Assembly (NCBI GenBank): GCA_031415015.1
Contig: JANOQT010000136.1
Coordinates: 37,992 to 101,991, forward strand
Origin: JAUYQR01 sp031415015
GTDB taxonomy: Bacteria > Pseudomonadota > Alphaproteobacteria > Rhodobacterales > Rhodobacteraceae
Length of the DNA: 64,000 bases
Reading direction: 5' to 3'
Part shown: positions 35,178 through 44,340 of the stretch, in pieces
How the letters are laid out: each line of letters starts with the position of its first letter
How positions within the stretch are numbered: position 1 is the first letter of the stretch
The notes under the pieces: model-generated
Seen by the model: the letters and a program-made list of their open reading frames with translations, nothing else
The model's database searches: none
What the model was told of the DNA's origin: nothing
Position numbers and translations under genes: made by a program

Positions 35178-36143
35178 ATGACGCAAAACGCACTCTTCAC
35201 GCCTGCCACTGGAACCCTTACCATCGCCCTCTTCGTGCTGCCGCAGGCGTCGATCCTCGAAGTCGCATCCGCCCTCGACCCCTTGCGCAACGCCAACCGC
35301 CAGCTCGGCCACGAGGCTTACCGCTGGCGCGTCGTCACCCCCGATGGCCAGCCGGTCGCCCTCACCTGCGGCATCGAACTCCCATCAACGGGAAACCTCG
35401 CCCACGCCAACGGGGCCGACGCCCTGATCGTCATCGCCGGTTACCGCTTGGCCGAAGTCGCCACCCGCCCCCTGATCCGCAACCTCCGCCGCATCGCCCC
35501 GCGGTTCAAACTGGTTGGCGGCATCGACGCCGCCCCTTGGGTGATGGCGCGCGCGGGTCTCCTCGACGGACACCGCGCCACCGTGCATTGGGAAGACCTC
35601 GAAGACCTCGCCGCCGCCCACCCGCATATCGACGTTGTGCCCGACCGCTACGTCATCGACCGCAGCCGCGCCACCATCGGCGGGGCCGCAGCGGCGACCG
35701 ATTTCATGCTGCACCTGATCCGCGCCCGCCACGGTGCCGCCCTCGCCCGCCAGGTCGCCGCCAGCTTCCTCGCCACCGTGCGCGAAGGCTCCGAACCCCA
35801 GATCGCGCCCGAAGGCCAGGACCCCGCCCTTGACCCGCGCGTCGCTCGTGCGGTTGCACGGATGGAGGCACAGATCGACGCGCCCACCCCCATTGCCACC
35901 ATCGCATTCAGTCTGGGCCTGTCCAGCCGCCGCCTTGAAACACTGTTCCGCCAGAACCTCGGCCTCACCCCTGGCGCCTACGCCCTCAGCCTCCGCCTCG
36001 CCGCCGCGCGACGCCTGCTGAACGACACCAAACACCCACTATCCGAAATTGCACTGCGCACCGGCTTTTCCAGCCCCGTCACCCTCTCCCGCGCGTTCAA
36101 GGCAAGGTTCGGCCAGCCCCCTGGATCGCTCCGAAAGCCCTAG
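35178..36143 (+). CDS. GlxA/CdhR-type AraC-family transcriptional regulator
   Basis: 321 residues from the ATG at 35178; upstream in-frame extension overlaps the divergent BKACE. The N-terminal DJ-1/PfpI GATase-like domain (about 12-190) is a ligand-sensing fold without an obvious catalytic Cys context, and the C-terminal AraC DNA-binding domain has two helix-turn-helix units (PIATIAFSLGLSSRRLETLF and LSEIALRTGFSSPVTLSRAF). CdhR of Pseudomonas, a carnitine-responsive activator, has the same architecture. With 70 bases between divergent starts, it most likely controls the carnitine operon from that gap. Confidence 0.9.
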   Translation: MTQNALFTPATGTLTIALFVLPQASILEVASALDPLRNANRQLGHEAYRWRVVTPDGQPVALTCGIELPSTGNLAHANGADALIVIAGYRLAEVATRPLIRNLRRIAPRFKLVGGIDAAPWVMARAGLLDGHRATVHWEDLEDLAAAHPHIDVVPDRYVIDRSRATIGGAAAATDFMLHLIRARHGAALARQVAASFLATVREGSEPQIAPEGQDPALDPRVARAVARMEAQIDAPTPIATIAFSLGLSSRRLETLFRQNLGLTPGAYALSLRLAAARRLLNDTKHPLSEIALRTGFSSPVTLSRAFKARFGQPPGSLRKP

Positions 36144-36145
36144 CC

Positions 36146-36193
36146 TTTTCATCTGTCCAAAAACATCCCGGGGGCGCGGGGGCTGGCCCCCGC
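36146..36193 (-). repeat. Intergenic hairpin-plus-tail module, copy c (terminator-like)
   Basis: On the minus strand, hairpin GCGGGGGC-CA-GCCCCCGC directly abuts the M3 peptidase stop, followed by GCCCCCGGGATGTTTTTGG and ACAGATGAAAA. Lies between the convergent regulator and peptidase genes. Confidence 0.65.
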
Positions 36194-38206
36194 CTACGCC
36201 ACCTCCAGCAATCCCCGCCCCTTCAGCAAAGCCTCCACCCCCGGCATCCGCCCCCGGAACTGCAGGTACAAAGCCTCCGCTTCCTCCGACCCACCCGCCG
36301 ACAGAATGAATTTCTCCAACCGCGCCGCCACTTCCGGGTCAAACGGATCGCCCGCCTCCTCGAAGGCCGCAAAGGCATCGGCGTCCATCACTTCGGACCA
36401 CATGTAGGAATAGTACCCCGCGCTGTACCCGTCCCCGGAAAACACATGCGCAAAATGCGGCGTCGCGTGCCGCATCCGGATTGCCCGCGGCATCCCCAGC
36501 GCCTCCAGCACTTCCGCCTGCTTTTGCATCGGGTCTGCCGGTGCCGCGCCGGTGTGAAACTCCAGATCCACCAGCGCGGAACTCACGAACTCCACCGTCG
36601 AGAACCCCTGATCATACGTCCCCGCCGCCAGAAGCCGCTCCAGCATATCGGCAAGCATCGGTTCACCCGTTTCCCAATGCCGCGCGTGCTGTTCCAGCAC
36701 GGCAGGCACCTCCAGCCAGTGCTCGTACAACTGGCTCGGCAGTTCCACAAAGTCCCGCGCCACGGATGTGCCGCTGATGAACCCATAGGTCACATCCGAC
36801 AGCATCTGGTGCAGCGCATGGCCGAACTCGTGGAACAGCGTCCGCGCGTCGTCATACGACAGCAACGAAGGCGACCCCTTGGCAAAGTTGCACACGTTCA
36901 CCACGATGGGCCGCTGCTCGCCCCCCAGTTTCCGCTGCGACCGCATCGCCGAACACCACGCGCCCGACCGTTTCGACCCCCGGGCGAAGTAATCCCCCAG
37001 AAACACCGCCACATGGTCCCCGCGCCGGGTGACCTCCCAGCCCCGCACATCCGGGTGATAGAATGGTCCTTCGATCTCGCGGAACTCCAGCCCGAACAAC
37101 CGGTTGGCGCAATCGAACTGCGCCCCCAGCATCGCATCCAAGCTTAAGTAGGGCTTCAACGCTGCCTCATCCAGATCATGCTCGGCCTTCCGGCGCTTCT
37201 CAGAGTAGTACCGCCAGTCCCACGGCTCCAAGGGTGCCGGCAGCCCATCCGCCACCAGCATTGCCTCCAGCACCGCCGCATCGGCCACCGCCTTGCGCTT
37301 CGCCGGTTCCCACACCCGCATCAGCAAATCCCGTACAGCACCCGGCGTCTTTGCCATCTCTGGCTCCAGCTTGAAGGCGGCGAAATCCGGGTATCCCAGC
37401 AACCCTGCCCGCTCGGCCCGCAGCGCCAATATCTCCGCCGCCACGCCGCGGTTATCCGTGTCGCCGCCATTCGCCCCCCGCAGCCCCCAGGCCTCATAGG
37501 CCCGTGCCCGCAGCGCCCGGTTCGGCGAAAACTGCAAGAACGGCACGATCAGCGACCGGTTCAGCGTCACCATCGCCCCCAGCCCCCGCTCTGCCCCCGC
37601 CGCCCGGGCCGCATCCTGTACGAAATCCGGCAGGGCCACCAAGTCCGCCTCGCCCAACTCCATGAACCAAGCCCGCTCATCCGCCAGCAGGTTCTGCCCG
37701 AACGCCGTTCCCAGCACCGCCAGCCGCGATTTCACCGCCGTCAGCCGCTCGGCCTCGGCCCCGTTCAACTCCGCCCCCGCCCGCACGAACATCTGCCGAT
37801 ACAACACCAGCACCCGCATCTGCTCTGCCGTCAGCCCCAACCCCTCCCGTCCCTGCCACAAAGCCTCGATCTTCGCCCACAACGCCTTGTTGTTGGTGAT
37901 CTCGCTGGAAAACGCCGACATCTTCGGTGCCAGATCGCGCATCAAAGCCTCGCGCGCCTCGGAGCTGTCCGCCCCGGCAAGGTTGTAAAACACCCCCGCC
38001 ACCCGGTCCAACACCCCCTCGGCCAGTTCCAGCGCGTCGATCACCTCGGCGAACCCAACACCGGGACCGCCCGCAATCACCGCAATCGCCGCCCGCGCCT
38101 CCGCCAACCCCGCCTCGAAGGTTGGCGCAAAGTCCTCATCACGGATCGCGGCAAAGGGAGGCAGCCCGAAGTCCCCCTCCCAGACAGACAACAGCGGATT
38201 GGTCAT
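36194..38206 (-). CDS. M3 family metallopeptidase (oligopeptidase A-like)
   Basis: Cytoplasmic zinc oligopeptidase of 670 residues, usual for PrlC/Dcp. The zinc motif HEFGH begins at H459 within TLFHEFGHALHQML, and a downstream acidic ligand is expected in the conserved region around YEHWLEVPAVLEQHARHW. Degrades short peptides, including cleaved signal peptides in E. coli. ATG at 38206 follows AAAGGAGATT. It stands alone on the minus strand; the TAG stop touches a terminator-like hairpin. Confidence 0.93.
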   Translation of the reverse strand: MTNPLLSVWEGDFGLPPFAAIRDEDFAPTFEAGLAEARAAIAVIAGGPGVGFAEVIDALELAEGVLDRVAGVFYNLAGADSSEAREALMRDLAPKMSAFSSEITNNKALWAKIEALWQGREGLGLTAEQMRVLVLYRQMFVRAGAELNGAEAERLTAVKSRLAVLGTAFGQNLLADERAWFMELGEADLVALPDFVQDAARAAGAERGLGAMVTLNRSLIVPFLQFSPNRALRARAYEAWGLRGANGGDTDNRGVAAEILALRAERAGLLGYPDFAAFKLEPEMAKTPGAVRDLLMRVWEPAKRKAVADAAVLEAMLVADGLPAPLEPWDWRYYSEKRRKAEHDLDEAALKPYLSLDAMLGAQFDCANRLFGLEFREIEGPFYHPDVRGWEVTRRGDHVAVFLGDYFARGSKRSGAWCSAMRSQRKLGGEQRPIVVNVCNFAKGSPSLLSYDDARTLFHEFGHALHQMLSDVTYGFISGTSVARDFVELPSQLYEHWLEVPAVLEQHARHWETGEPMLADMLERLLAAGTYDQGFSTVEFVSSALVDLEFHTGAAPADPMQKQAEVLEALGMPRAIRMRHATPHFAHVFSGDGYSAGYYSYMWSEVMDADAFAAFEEAGDPFDPEVAARLEKFILSAGGSEEAEALYLQFRGRMPGVEALLKGRGLLEVA

Positions 38207-38791
38207 GGCAAATCTCCTTTGCCGCAGAAGCTAGGTTGCACAGCCCGGAAGGTCCACCCCGGCTGTCCCTTTCGCAGATATCCGGCCTTGGGCTGCCACC
38301 TCACCACGTCTCATCCCGCATGCACGACAAGACCATAGCCAACCCCTCGTGAACCCTTCGCCAGCAAGACGCCCTAGGGGGGGGAGCGGATGGGCAGGAT
38401 CATGTCATCGGGCGCAGTTGCACACCTCTGAGCACGCAGGATTCGCACCACAAAGCCATGCGGTTAGACAGGGACATGCGCGAACCGCCACCAGCGCGGG
38501 TCACTGCCGATCTGGCTGGGCAACACTAAAGGGTGGCGCGCGCCGCAGGACGGCCGCCTGACCGCGACCACCGATAACGAAACCCGGCGCGCCACGCGGC
38601 ACCATGGCACGGCGTTCCGGACGCCCCCAACCTTTGGTGCGTTTGGCAGATGAGGCCGCAGGCATCCTCAGGGGGTTTGGGGGCAGAATGCCCCCATTGC
38701 CCGAGCCGGTTGCGCGCGTCTTCGCGCGCAGAGGCGAGACGTGAACCATGCGGCGGCACGCCGCTCCGCTTTGCTACCGCACCCCGCTTCG
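38207..38791. other. Intergenic region with repeats, no supported gene
   Basis: 585 bases between the ABC permease stop and the M3 peptidase start. Small frames on both strands here (60-100 codons) are arginine/proline-rich and look non-coding. It holds a hairpin GGGGGCATTCTGCCCCC (about 38681-38697, minus strand) followed by ACCCCCTGAGGATGCC, which looks like a worn copy of the hairpin-plus-tail module, and a GGCGAGAC-type element near 38733-38769. The ATPase gene one would expect after the ABC permease is not here. Confidence 0.5.
38733..38769 (-). repeat. GC-rich interspersed inverted-repeat element, copy 2
   Basis: GGCGAGAC, an eight-base variable spacer, then TGCGGCGG-C-ACGCCGCTCCGC. 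Matches copies at 11517-11552 and 47226-47261 apart from the spacer. Confidence 0.55.
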
Positions 38792-39595
38792 CTACCGACC
38801 GCCGTCGGTTCGCGCCCGCAACCGCGCCTCGATCCGCCGCAGCACCAGCGACAGCCCGATGGTCATTGTCAGGTACAACAGCGCCACCACATTGTATGTC
38901 TCAAAATACCGGAAATTCCCTGCCGCCGTCACCTTTCCCAGTTGGGCAATGTCGGTGACCCCCAACACCGACACCAACGACGAATCCTTCACCATCGCTA
39001 CGAAATCATTACCCAACGGCGGCAGCACCATCCGGAACGCCTGCGGAAACACGATATGGCGAAACCGCTGCCAACTGTTCAGGCCCAGCGCCTTGGCGGC
39101 CTCGATCTGGCCCGCATCTACCGCCTGCAAACCGGCGCGGAAAATCTCGGCCAGAAAGGCCGAATAGGCCAGCATCAGCGCAATAACGGCCCGCCACAAC
39201 AGCGGCACATCCCGACCGCGCAACGCGTCCGCGCCAAGCGGCATCGCCAGCCAGTTCCACGCCGCGACGACGGCGGGCGAGGCCACGAACGCCACATACA
39301 GCAGCAAGACAATGATCGGGACCCCCCGCATCACCTCGATATACAGCCGTGCCGCTTGCCGCAGCACGATGTGGCGCGACATCCCTGCCAGCGCCAGCAG
39401 CAGCCCGATGGAACAAGCCCCGGCATAGGCCACCACCGTCACCATTATGGTGATCCAGATGCCCTTCGACAGCGTGGCCAAGGCCTGCGAATAGACCTCG
39501 CTCGCCCAGACCTGATAGAACAGCACGGCACCGGTGACCGCCACGATCACCAGCCACCACGGGAAATCCTTGTCAGACTTTGGTGCGGGGGTCAT
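38792..39595 (-). CDS. Polar amino acid ABC transporter permease
   Basis: 267 residues with at least five hydrophobic spans; the HisM/GlnP-type permease layout. RAGLQAVDAGQIEAAKALGL is the EAA loop that contacts the ATPase, and PQAFRMVLPPLGNDFVAMVK is also diagnostic. It follows the binding-protein gene by 39 bases. No ATP-binding subunit or second permease is in the window on either side, so the system must borrow an ATPase or be incomplete. Confidence 0.9.
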   Translation of the reverse strand: MTPAPKSDKDFPWWLVIVAVTGAVLFYQVWASEVYSQALATLSKGIWITIMVTVVAYAGACSIGLLLALAGMSRHIVLRQAARLYIEVMRGVPIIVLLLYVAFVASPAVVAAWNWLAMPLGADALRGRDVPLLWRAVIALMLAYSAFLAEIFRAGLQAVDAGQIEAAKALGLNSWQRFRHIVFPQAFRMVLPPLGNDFVAMVKDSSLVSVLGVTDIAQLGKVTAAGNFRYFETYNVVALLYLTMTIGLSLVLRRIEARLRARTDGGR

Positions 39596-39634
39596 CGGGC
39601 GAGGCCCCGGCGCAAAGGCCGGGGCTCTGGGGCC

Positions 39635-40417
39635 TTACTCACCCATCTTGTACTCGACGAACCACTTCTGGTTCAGCGCGTCCATCGTGCCATCCGCCTT
39701 CATGCTGGCAATCGCCGCGTTGATCGGTGCCGCAAGGTCTGAGCCTTTCGGGAAAATGAACCCGAAATCCTCCGACGCCAAAGGCTCGCCGATGATCTTC
39801 AGCCCGCCATTCGACGCCGCCACATAGCCGTTGGCGGCGGTCGAATCCGACAGCGTCAGGTCCACGTCCCCCGCCTTCAGCGCCTCAAGCCCCGCCCCGA
39901 AGGTTTCGAACTTGATCACGCGCGCATTCTCTTCGTTGCCGTCCAGAATGTTGTAGATCGCGGCATAGAACGGCGATGTGCCGGGCTGCGCAGAAACCAG
40001 CAGTTCCGGGATCGCGGCGAAAGACGCCGCATCGGTGAACCGGGTCTCATCGCCGCGCACGATCATCAGCATTTCCGACCGCATGTAGGGATCGCTGAAA
40101 TCCACGAGTTCCTTGCGTTCATCCTTGATGGTGATGCCGGTCATACCCATGTCATACTGCGCTTCCGACACCGCCGGGATCATCGCGTCCCAGCTGACGT
40201 TTTCATACTTCACCACCACGTTCAGCCGCTTGGCAATCTCGGCCATCGCGTCATATTCCCAACCCACCGCAGCACCCGAGGCATCCAGAAACTGCAACGG
40301 CGGATAGGCGTTCTCAGTGACGACAACGATCTCTTTCCCGCCCAGATCGGGCAGGTCCTGCGCCACGGCGGGTGCAGCGAACAGGGCAAGGCTTGCAAGG
40401 GCAACGGTCAGTTTCAT
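39635..40417 (-). CDS. Amino acid ABC transporter substrate-binding protein
   Basis: 260 residues with a Sec signal peptide (MKLTVALASLALFAAPAVA) probably cleaved before QDLPDL. The mature protein is a periplasmic binding protein of the SBP-bac-3 type: VVTENAYPPLQFLDASG, YDMGMTGITIKDERKELVDF and SEMLMIVRG. Ligands are polar amino acids or related compounds; specificity cannot be read. The downstream permease completes part of an importer. GGGAGCC precedes the ATG. Confidence 0.92.
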   Translation of the reverse strand: MKLTVALASLALFAAPAVAQDLPDLGGKEIVVVTENAYPPLQFLDASGAAVGWEYDAMAEIAKRLNVVVKYENVSWDAMIPAVSEAQYDMGMTGITIKDERKELVDFSDPYMRSEMLMIVRGDETRFTDAASFAAIPELLVSAQPGTSPFYAAIYNILDGNEENARVIKFETFGAGLEALKAGDVDLTLSDSTAANGYVAASNGGLKIIGEPLASEDFGFIFPKGSDLAAPINAAIASMKADGTMDALNQKWFVEYKMGE

Positions 40418-40488
40418 CGGTCAGGCTCCCGGTTTTATGCGATGCCAAACTATGCCCAGCCTTGCCCAACGATGCAAGCTGACCGGAA

Positions 40489-41719
40489 TCAGTGCCGCGC
40501 CACCGACAGCGGCAACAACCCCGCCACGTCCTTCACCAGCGTTGGCGCCCGCGCCGTCACCGCCCGCGCCGCAGCCCGGTCCTCGGCCCGCCCGATCCGG
40601 TCGCGCGCCGCCTTGCGCACCCCCAGATGCAGCCCCAGCGACGCCTTCAGCCCCAGCACCCGCCGCAACGCCGCTTCCAGCCGCGCCTGCGATATCCGCC
40701 CATCCGCAATCGCCGCCTCTATCAGCGACAGATCCCCCTCCGGATCGTCCGAGAACAGGATCACATCGCAGCCATTCTCGATCACCTCCGGCAACATCAC
40801 CGACCGGGGCCCCCAGGCCCCGAACCCCGCCATCGGCGTCGCATCCGACACGATCACGCCATTGAACCCCAACCGCTCCCGCAGCAGCCCCTCATTCAGC
40901 ACCCGGCTAACCGAAGCGGGCCGAAACGCCTCCACCCCCGCATCCGGATCAAGCGACCGCACAAACGCCCGAAACGCGATATGCGCCGACATCACCGCCT
41001 TGACCCCCGCGCCAATCGCCGCCCGGTACAAACGGCCGTGGCTGGCCTCCCAGTCGTCCAACCTCAACGGATTGATCGTCGTCACCAGATGCTGATCGCG
41101 GTCGTCATGCCCCTCGCCGGGCCAATGCTTGACCGTCGCCGCCACCCCTTGACGCTCAAATTCGTCGATCTGCGCCAAGGCCTGCGCCTCGATCCGCGCC
41201 ACGTCGGACCCGAACCCCCGCGTCGCCACGATCGGGCTGCGGAACGCCGCGTTGACGTCGATCACCGGGGTGAACGTCCAGTTTACTCCCAGCGCCGCCG
41301 CCTCTGCCGCCATGATCCGCGCCACCACGCGCGACGCGCCCAGATCATCCACCGCCGCCAGCGCCAGCGGGTTGGGCACCTCGGTCCCGAACGGAAGGCT
41401 CATCCGCGAGCCTTCCATATCCGACGACACCAGCAGCGGCACCCCCATCTGCCCCAGCGCCGCCTGTCCCAGCGCCGCCCGCCCCTTTGCGCCGTCCAGA
41501 AAATCCGCTTCCGCGTCCAGCGATCCACTGAAAAAACGCGTAATCCCCGCCGGTTTCAATGCCGCCAGCCGGGGCAGTTCCGCCGGATCGAACCCCCGCG
41601 ACAGATGCACGAACAATTGCCCCGCGCGCGCGCGGGCCCATCGCGGCCAGCGTCTGCTCGACCCACTCCACGCCCCGATCATCCAGATCGAACGGCGCCC
41701 GCCGCAGAAAATCTGCCAT
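40489..41719 (-). CDS. nagZ: Beta-N-acetylhexosaminidase NagZ (GH3), frameshifted in a CG tract
   Basis: Cytoplasmic muropeptide recycling enzyme removing GlcNAc from anhydro-muropeptides. The GH3 catalytic loop KHWPGEGHDDRDQH, the SDMEGSRMSLPFG segment and GVIVSDATPMAGF are present. The natural start MADFLRRAPFDLDDRGVEWV is at 41719, but after AAMGPRAR the frame is lost: a (CG)6 tract at 41623-41634 is one CG short of what would join it to AGQLFVHLSRGFDP in the main frame (open from 41682). Either a sequence error, a slippage mutation or a phase-variable tract. Apart from that the gene is complete. Confidence 0.85.
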
Positions 41720-41785
41720 GACAGCCTCCCCGCAGACCATTTCGACCCGAACTATGGCTGCGGCGCTGGCCTGCGGCAAGCCGCC

Positions 41786-43384
41786 TCAGATCAGGTCGAA
41801 ATGATCGACCGCGTTCAGATGGAACAGCACCGGTTCCACGCTGGACGCCACCGTTGCCCATGGCCCCGCGTCCACAACCCGATCCTCGCCGTCCTGCGCC
41901 GTGAAGGCAAACCTGTCCTCGGCCACAACCGTCCGCGCCGCCTGCGCCAGAACCTCGGCGATCAGATCGGTCACCTTGTAGCGCCCGTTCTCGAACAGAA
42001 CGTATTCCACCCCGGTCATCCGCGTCACGCCAAACTCGCCGCTAACCGCCAGTTGGCTGCCCGACACCGACAGCGTCACCGTGCTGCGCCAGACGTTGAA
42101 ATCCAGCGTATCCGTACCATCGCCGCCGATCACCGTATCCGACCCGCGCGAATAGGTGATCAGGTCGTTCCCCGTTCCCCCGTCCAGCCGGTCATTGCCA
42201 TTGCCGCCAGTAATGGTGTCATTGCCCCCCAGCGTCGCAATTGTGGCCCCGCCGCTCATCGCCCGCACCAGATCGGCGCGCACCGTCCCCACCACGTCGC
42301 GAAACAGGATGGTGTTGGCATCCGGATCGGTCGGCGCACCGTAACTCGTCCCGGGGTTCACGAAACTGACCGCCGCCAGATAACTTTGCTCCGCCCCGGT
42401 CCGCACCGACCGGTCCACCAGCACCGTGTTGTCATGGTCCAGCCCGCCGTGAAAGTTGATATCGCGGTTGGTCGAGACCACATGCACCGTATTCCCCGCC
42501 GCCGAGGTATTGGCCGAAAACAGCACCGCATGCCGGGTGTCATGGATGCGCAACCCGTCAAACGCGCTGTCATAGACATCGCGGATCCACAGCCCATAGC
42601 CGTTGCCGCCGTCACCCTTGTTCTGCGCCCCGGTGACGGTCAGCCCCGACACCTCCGCATCAATCGACTTGGCGATGACCAGCCCGTTCGACCCCGGCTC
42701 CAGTATCTCCACGCCGGACACCACCACACCCTTGCTGGTGTTGATCAGGATCGCGATTCCGCCCACCGCCCCCGGCTCGGAATTGGTGAAGTCACTTGGC
42801 GAGGACGTGCCAAAGCCCCCCTTCACCGTCAGGTTGCTCAGCGTCACTCCCGTGGTCAGGTCAATCTTTTCCACGGTCGTGCCGTCGTACTTGAACGAAA
42901 ACGGCAGCGCCCGGTCCAGACTGATGGTGTTGCCGCTCACCGCCGTCACCGTCACCAGCGCGGTGCGCAGCGGCTTGTCCTCGCGCCACAGCGTATCTCC
43001 GATCTCGGCAAACAGCGCCGCATCATTGGCCATCTCGATCCACAGCGCGTCCCCGACCTTGTAGCCGTGGCCCGCTGGCACCTTGATCGCCCTTGCCCCC
43101 TCCGACACGGTATAGACCCGCCCCGGTGGTCCCAAATCCTCGGTAAACAGCGGATCGCCCACCCGGAATGCGGGGTTTACCCCCATCGCGGCTCCCGTCG
43201 TGATCACCGTCGCCCCCGCCCCCGCGCCCGTGACCGTGATGTCATCACGGTCGATCACCACCGTCCGGTCAAAATTGTAGCTGCCCGCCGCCAGACGCAC
43301 CACAGCGCCCACAGGGGCCGTGTTGATTGCGCTCTGGATGGTTGCAGCACTGCTGCCCTCAGCGATGTTGATGGTCGTGGCCAT
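41786..43384 (-). CDS. Right-handed beta-helix protein with C-terminal RTX calcium repeats
   Basis: 532 residues from the ATG at 43384 (MATTINIAEGSSAATIQSAI) after GGGACGGGA. Residues about 5-380 form a parallel beta-helix (pectate-lyase/alginate-epimerase type) and about 390-430 hold RTX nonapeptides: LGGNDTITGGNGNDRLDGGT and GNDLITYSRGSDTVIGGDGT. A C-terminal domain typical of type I-secreted proteins follows, so export through a TolC-type system is expected although no transporter is adjacent. Resembles AlgE-like C5-epimerases in layout; the YG-x-D-x-H epimerase motif was not found. Confidence 0.8.
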   Translation of the reverse strand: MATTINIAEGSSAATIQSAINTAPVGAVVRLAAGSYNFDRTVVIDRDDITVTGAGAGATVITTGAAMGVNPAFRVGDPLFTEDLGPPGRVYTVSEGARAIKVPAGHGYKVGDALWIEMANDAALFAEIGDTLWREDKPLRTALVTVTAVSGNTISLDRALPFSFKYDGTTVEKIDLTTGVTLSNLTVKGGFGTSSPSDFTNSEPGAVGGIAILINTSKGVVVSGVEILEPGSNGLVIAKSIDAEVSGLTVTGAQNKGDGGNGYGLWIRDVYDSAFDGLRIHDTRHAVLFSANTSAAGNTVHVVSTNRDINFHGGLDHDNTVLVDRSVRTGAEQSYLAAVSFVNPGTSYGAPTDPDANTILFRDVVGTVRADLVRAMSGGATIATLGGNDTITGGNGNDRLDGGTGNDLITYSRGSDTVIGGDGTDTLDFNVWRSTVTLSVSGSQLAVSGEFGVTRMTGVEYVLFENGRYKVTDLIAEVLAQAARTVVAEDRFAFTAQDGEDRVVDAGPWATVASSVEPVLFHLNAVDHFDLI

Positions 43385-43590
43385 GTGTCCCGTCCCTTCC
43401 GGCTTATGCCGCATTACGGCGTCAGCAGGAGGAACCACACAACCTAAAGGCGATCAACCTAAAACGCCCGGAGCCGGTGCCTGCAATCCCGCAGCCGCCG
43501 GAACAGGCGTCAGACCTCAGCAGGTCACTGCCAACGAATGCGCAACTGCCTGTTTCTTAACCACAAAGGCTGCGCCTTAGCGGGCATTTC

Positions 43591-44340
43591 CTATAGCTGG
43601 ACATGCAGATGATCATCATGCCGCGCCGCCCGGCAGCCTTGGAACCTGATCCGCTCATCCGCCACCCCGATCCGTGCAGCAAGGGGCGGCTCGACGAAAA
43701 TCTTGTCCACCCGCGCATCCGCCAACAGCGCCCCGATCAGCGCCTTGGTGCGCATCTCGTCCAACCGCATCGGCCGCAGAAAGGGCTGAAACCACCGCAT
43801 GTCCCACCGCATCGTCAGCCAGACAGGCGGACACAGCCCCGCCTCTGCCAACGTCTCGAACGCAAAGTACCCTAAGGGCGAGGCCGTCTTGCCCGCCACA
43901 TACTGCCCCGCCGCATCCTGATAGGAAAACGCAAAATCCAGCTTTTCGCCGTCATCATGGCTCAGATGCGGGGCCATCGGAAACCCGGTCAGAAACGGAA
44001 AGCCGCCATCCAGCGCCAGCGTCACCGTGCCGGGATAGTCGCGCGCCACGGCCTTCGCCGCCATCTCTGCCACATCGCGCAGCTCCGGCGTGACAAAGTT
44101 CCGCAGCAGCCCGCAATACAGCACCGATTGCATCCGAAGCGGCTCACCCGCACAAGGCAGCGCCACTCTGCCAGCCATCGGGGCCGCGACCTGCGCCATC
44201 GTCCACAGCAAAGCGTACAGCAGCGCAAACGCCGGCAGCCGCCACCGGAACCGCAACGCGCCCAACCAGGCCAGCCCGCCCAGTTGCGTCACCACCGTCA
44301 ACGCCACCACAATCGCGCCATTCAGCACGAACCGCCGCAC
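43591..44340 (-). CDS. Membrane-anchored protein with LAS/M74-like metallopeptidase motifs
   Basis: 249 residues, GTG start abutting the ThiF-like stop. Two hydrophobic segments within the first 55 residues tether it to the membrane. The rest carries HLSHDDGEKLDFAF, giving H128-x6-D135, and the C-terminal HDDHLHVQL with H244-L-H246. This spacing is that of LAS peptidases (MepA/M74, VanX, D-Ala-D-Ala endopeptidases) which cut peptidoglycan peptides. I infer a periplasmic murein peptidase. Usually such genes are annotated hypothetical; the motif call needs a profile search. Confidence 0.7.
   Translation of the reverse strand: MRRFVLNGAIVVALTVVTQLGGLAWLGALRFRWRLPAFALLYALLWTMAQVAAPMAGRVALPCAGEPLRMQSVLYCGLLRNFVTPELRDVAEMAAKAVARDYPGTVTLALDGGFPFLTGFPMAPHLSHDDGEKLDFAFSYQDAAGQYVAGKTASPLGYFAFETLAEAGLCPPVWLTMRWDMRWFQPFLRPMRLDEMRTKALIGALLADARVDKIFVEPPLAARIGVADERIRFQGCRAARHDDHLHVQL

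Noticed and set aside
38349..38958. Several 60-100 codon frames between the M3 peptidase and the ABC permease
   Set aside because: Arg/Pro-rich, overlapping on both strands, no ribosome sites; treated as non-coding with repeats.
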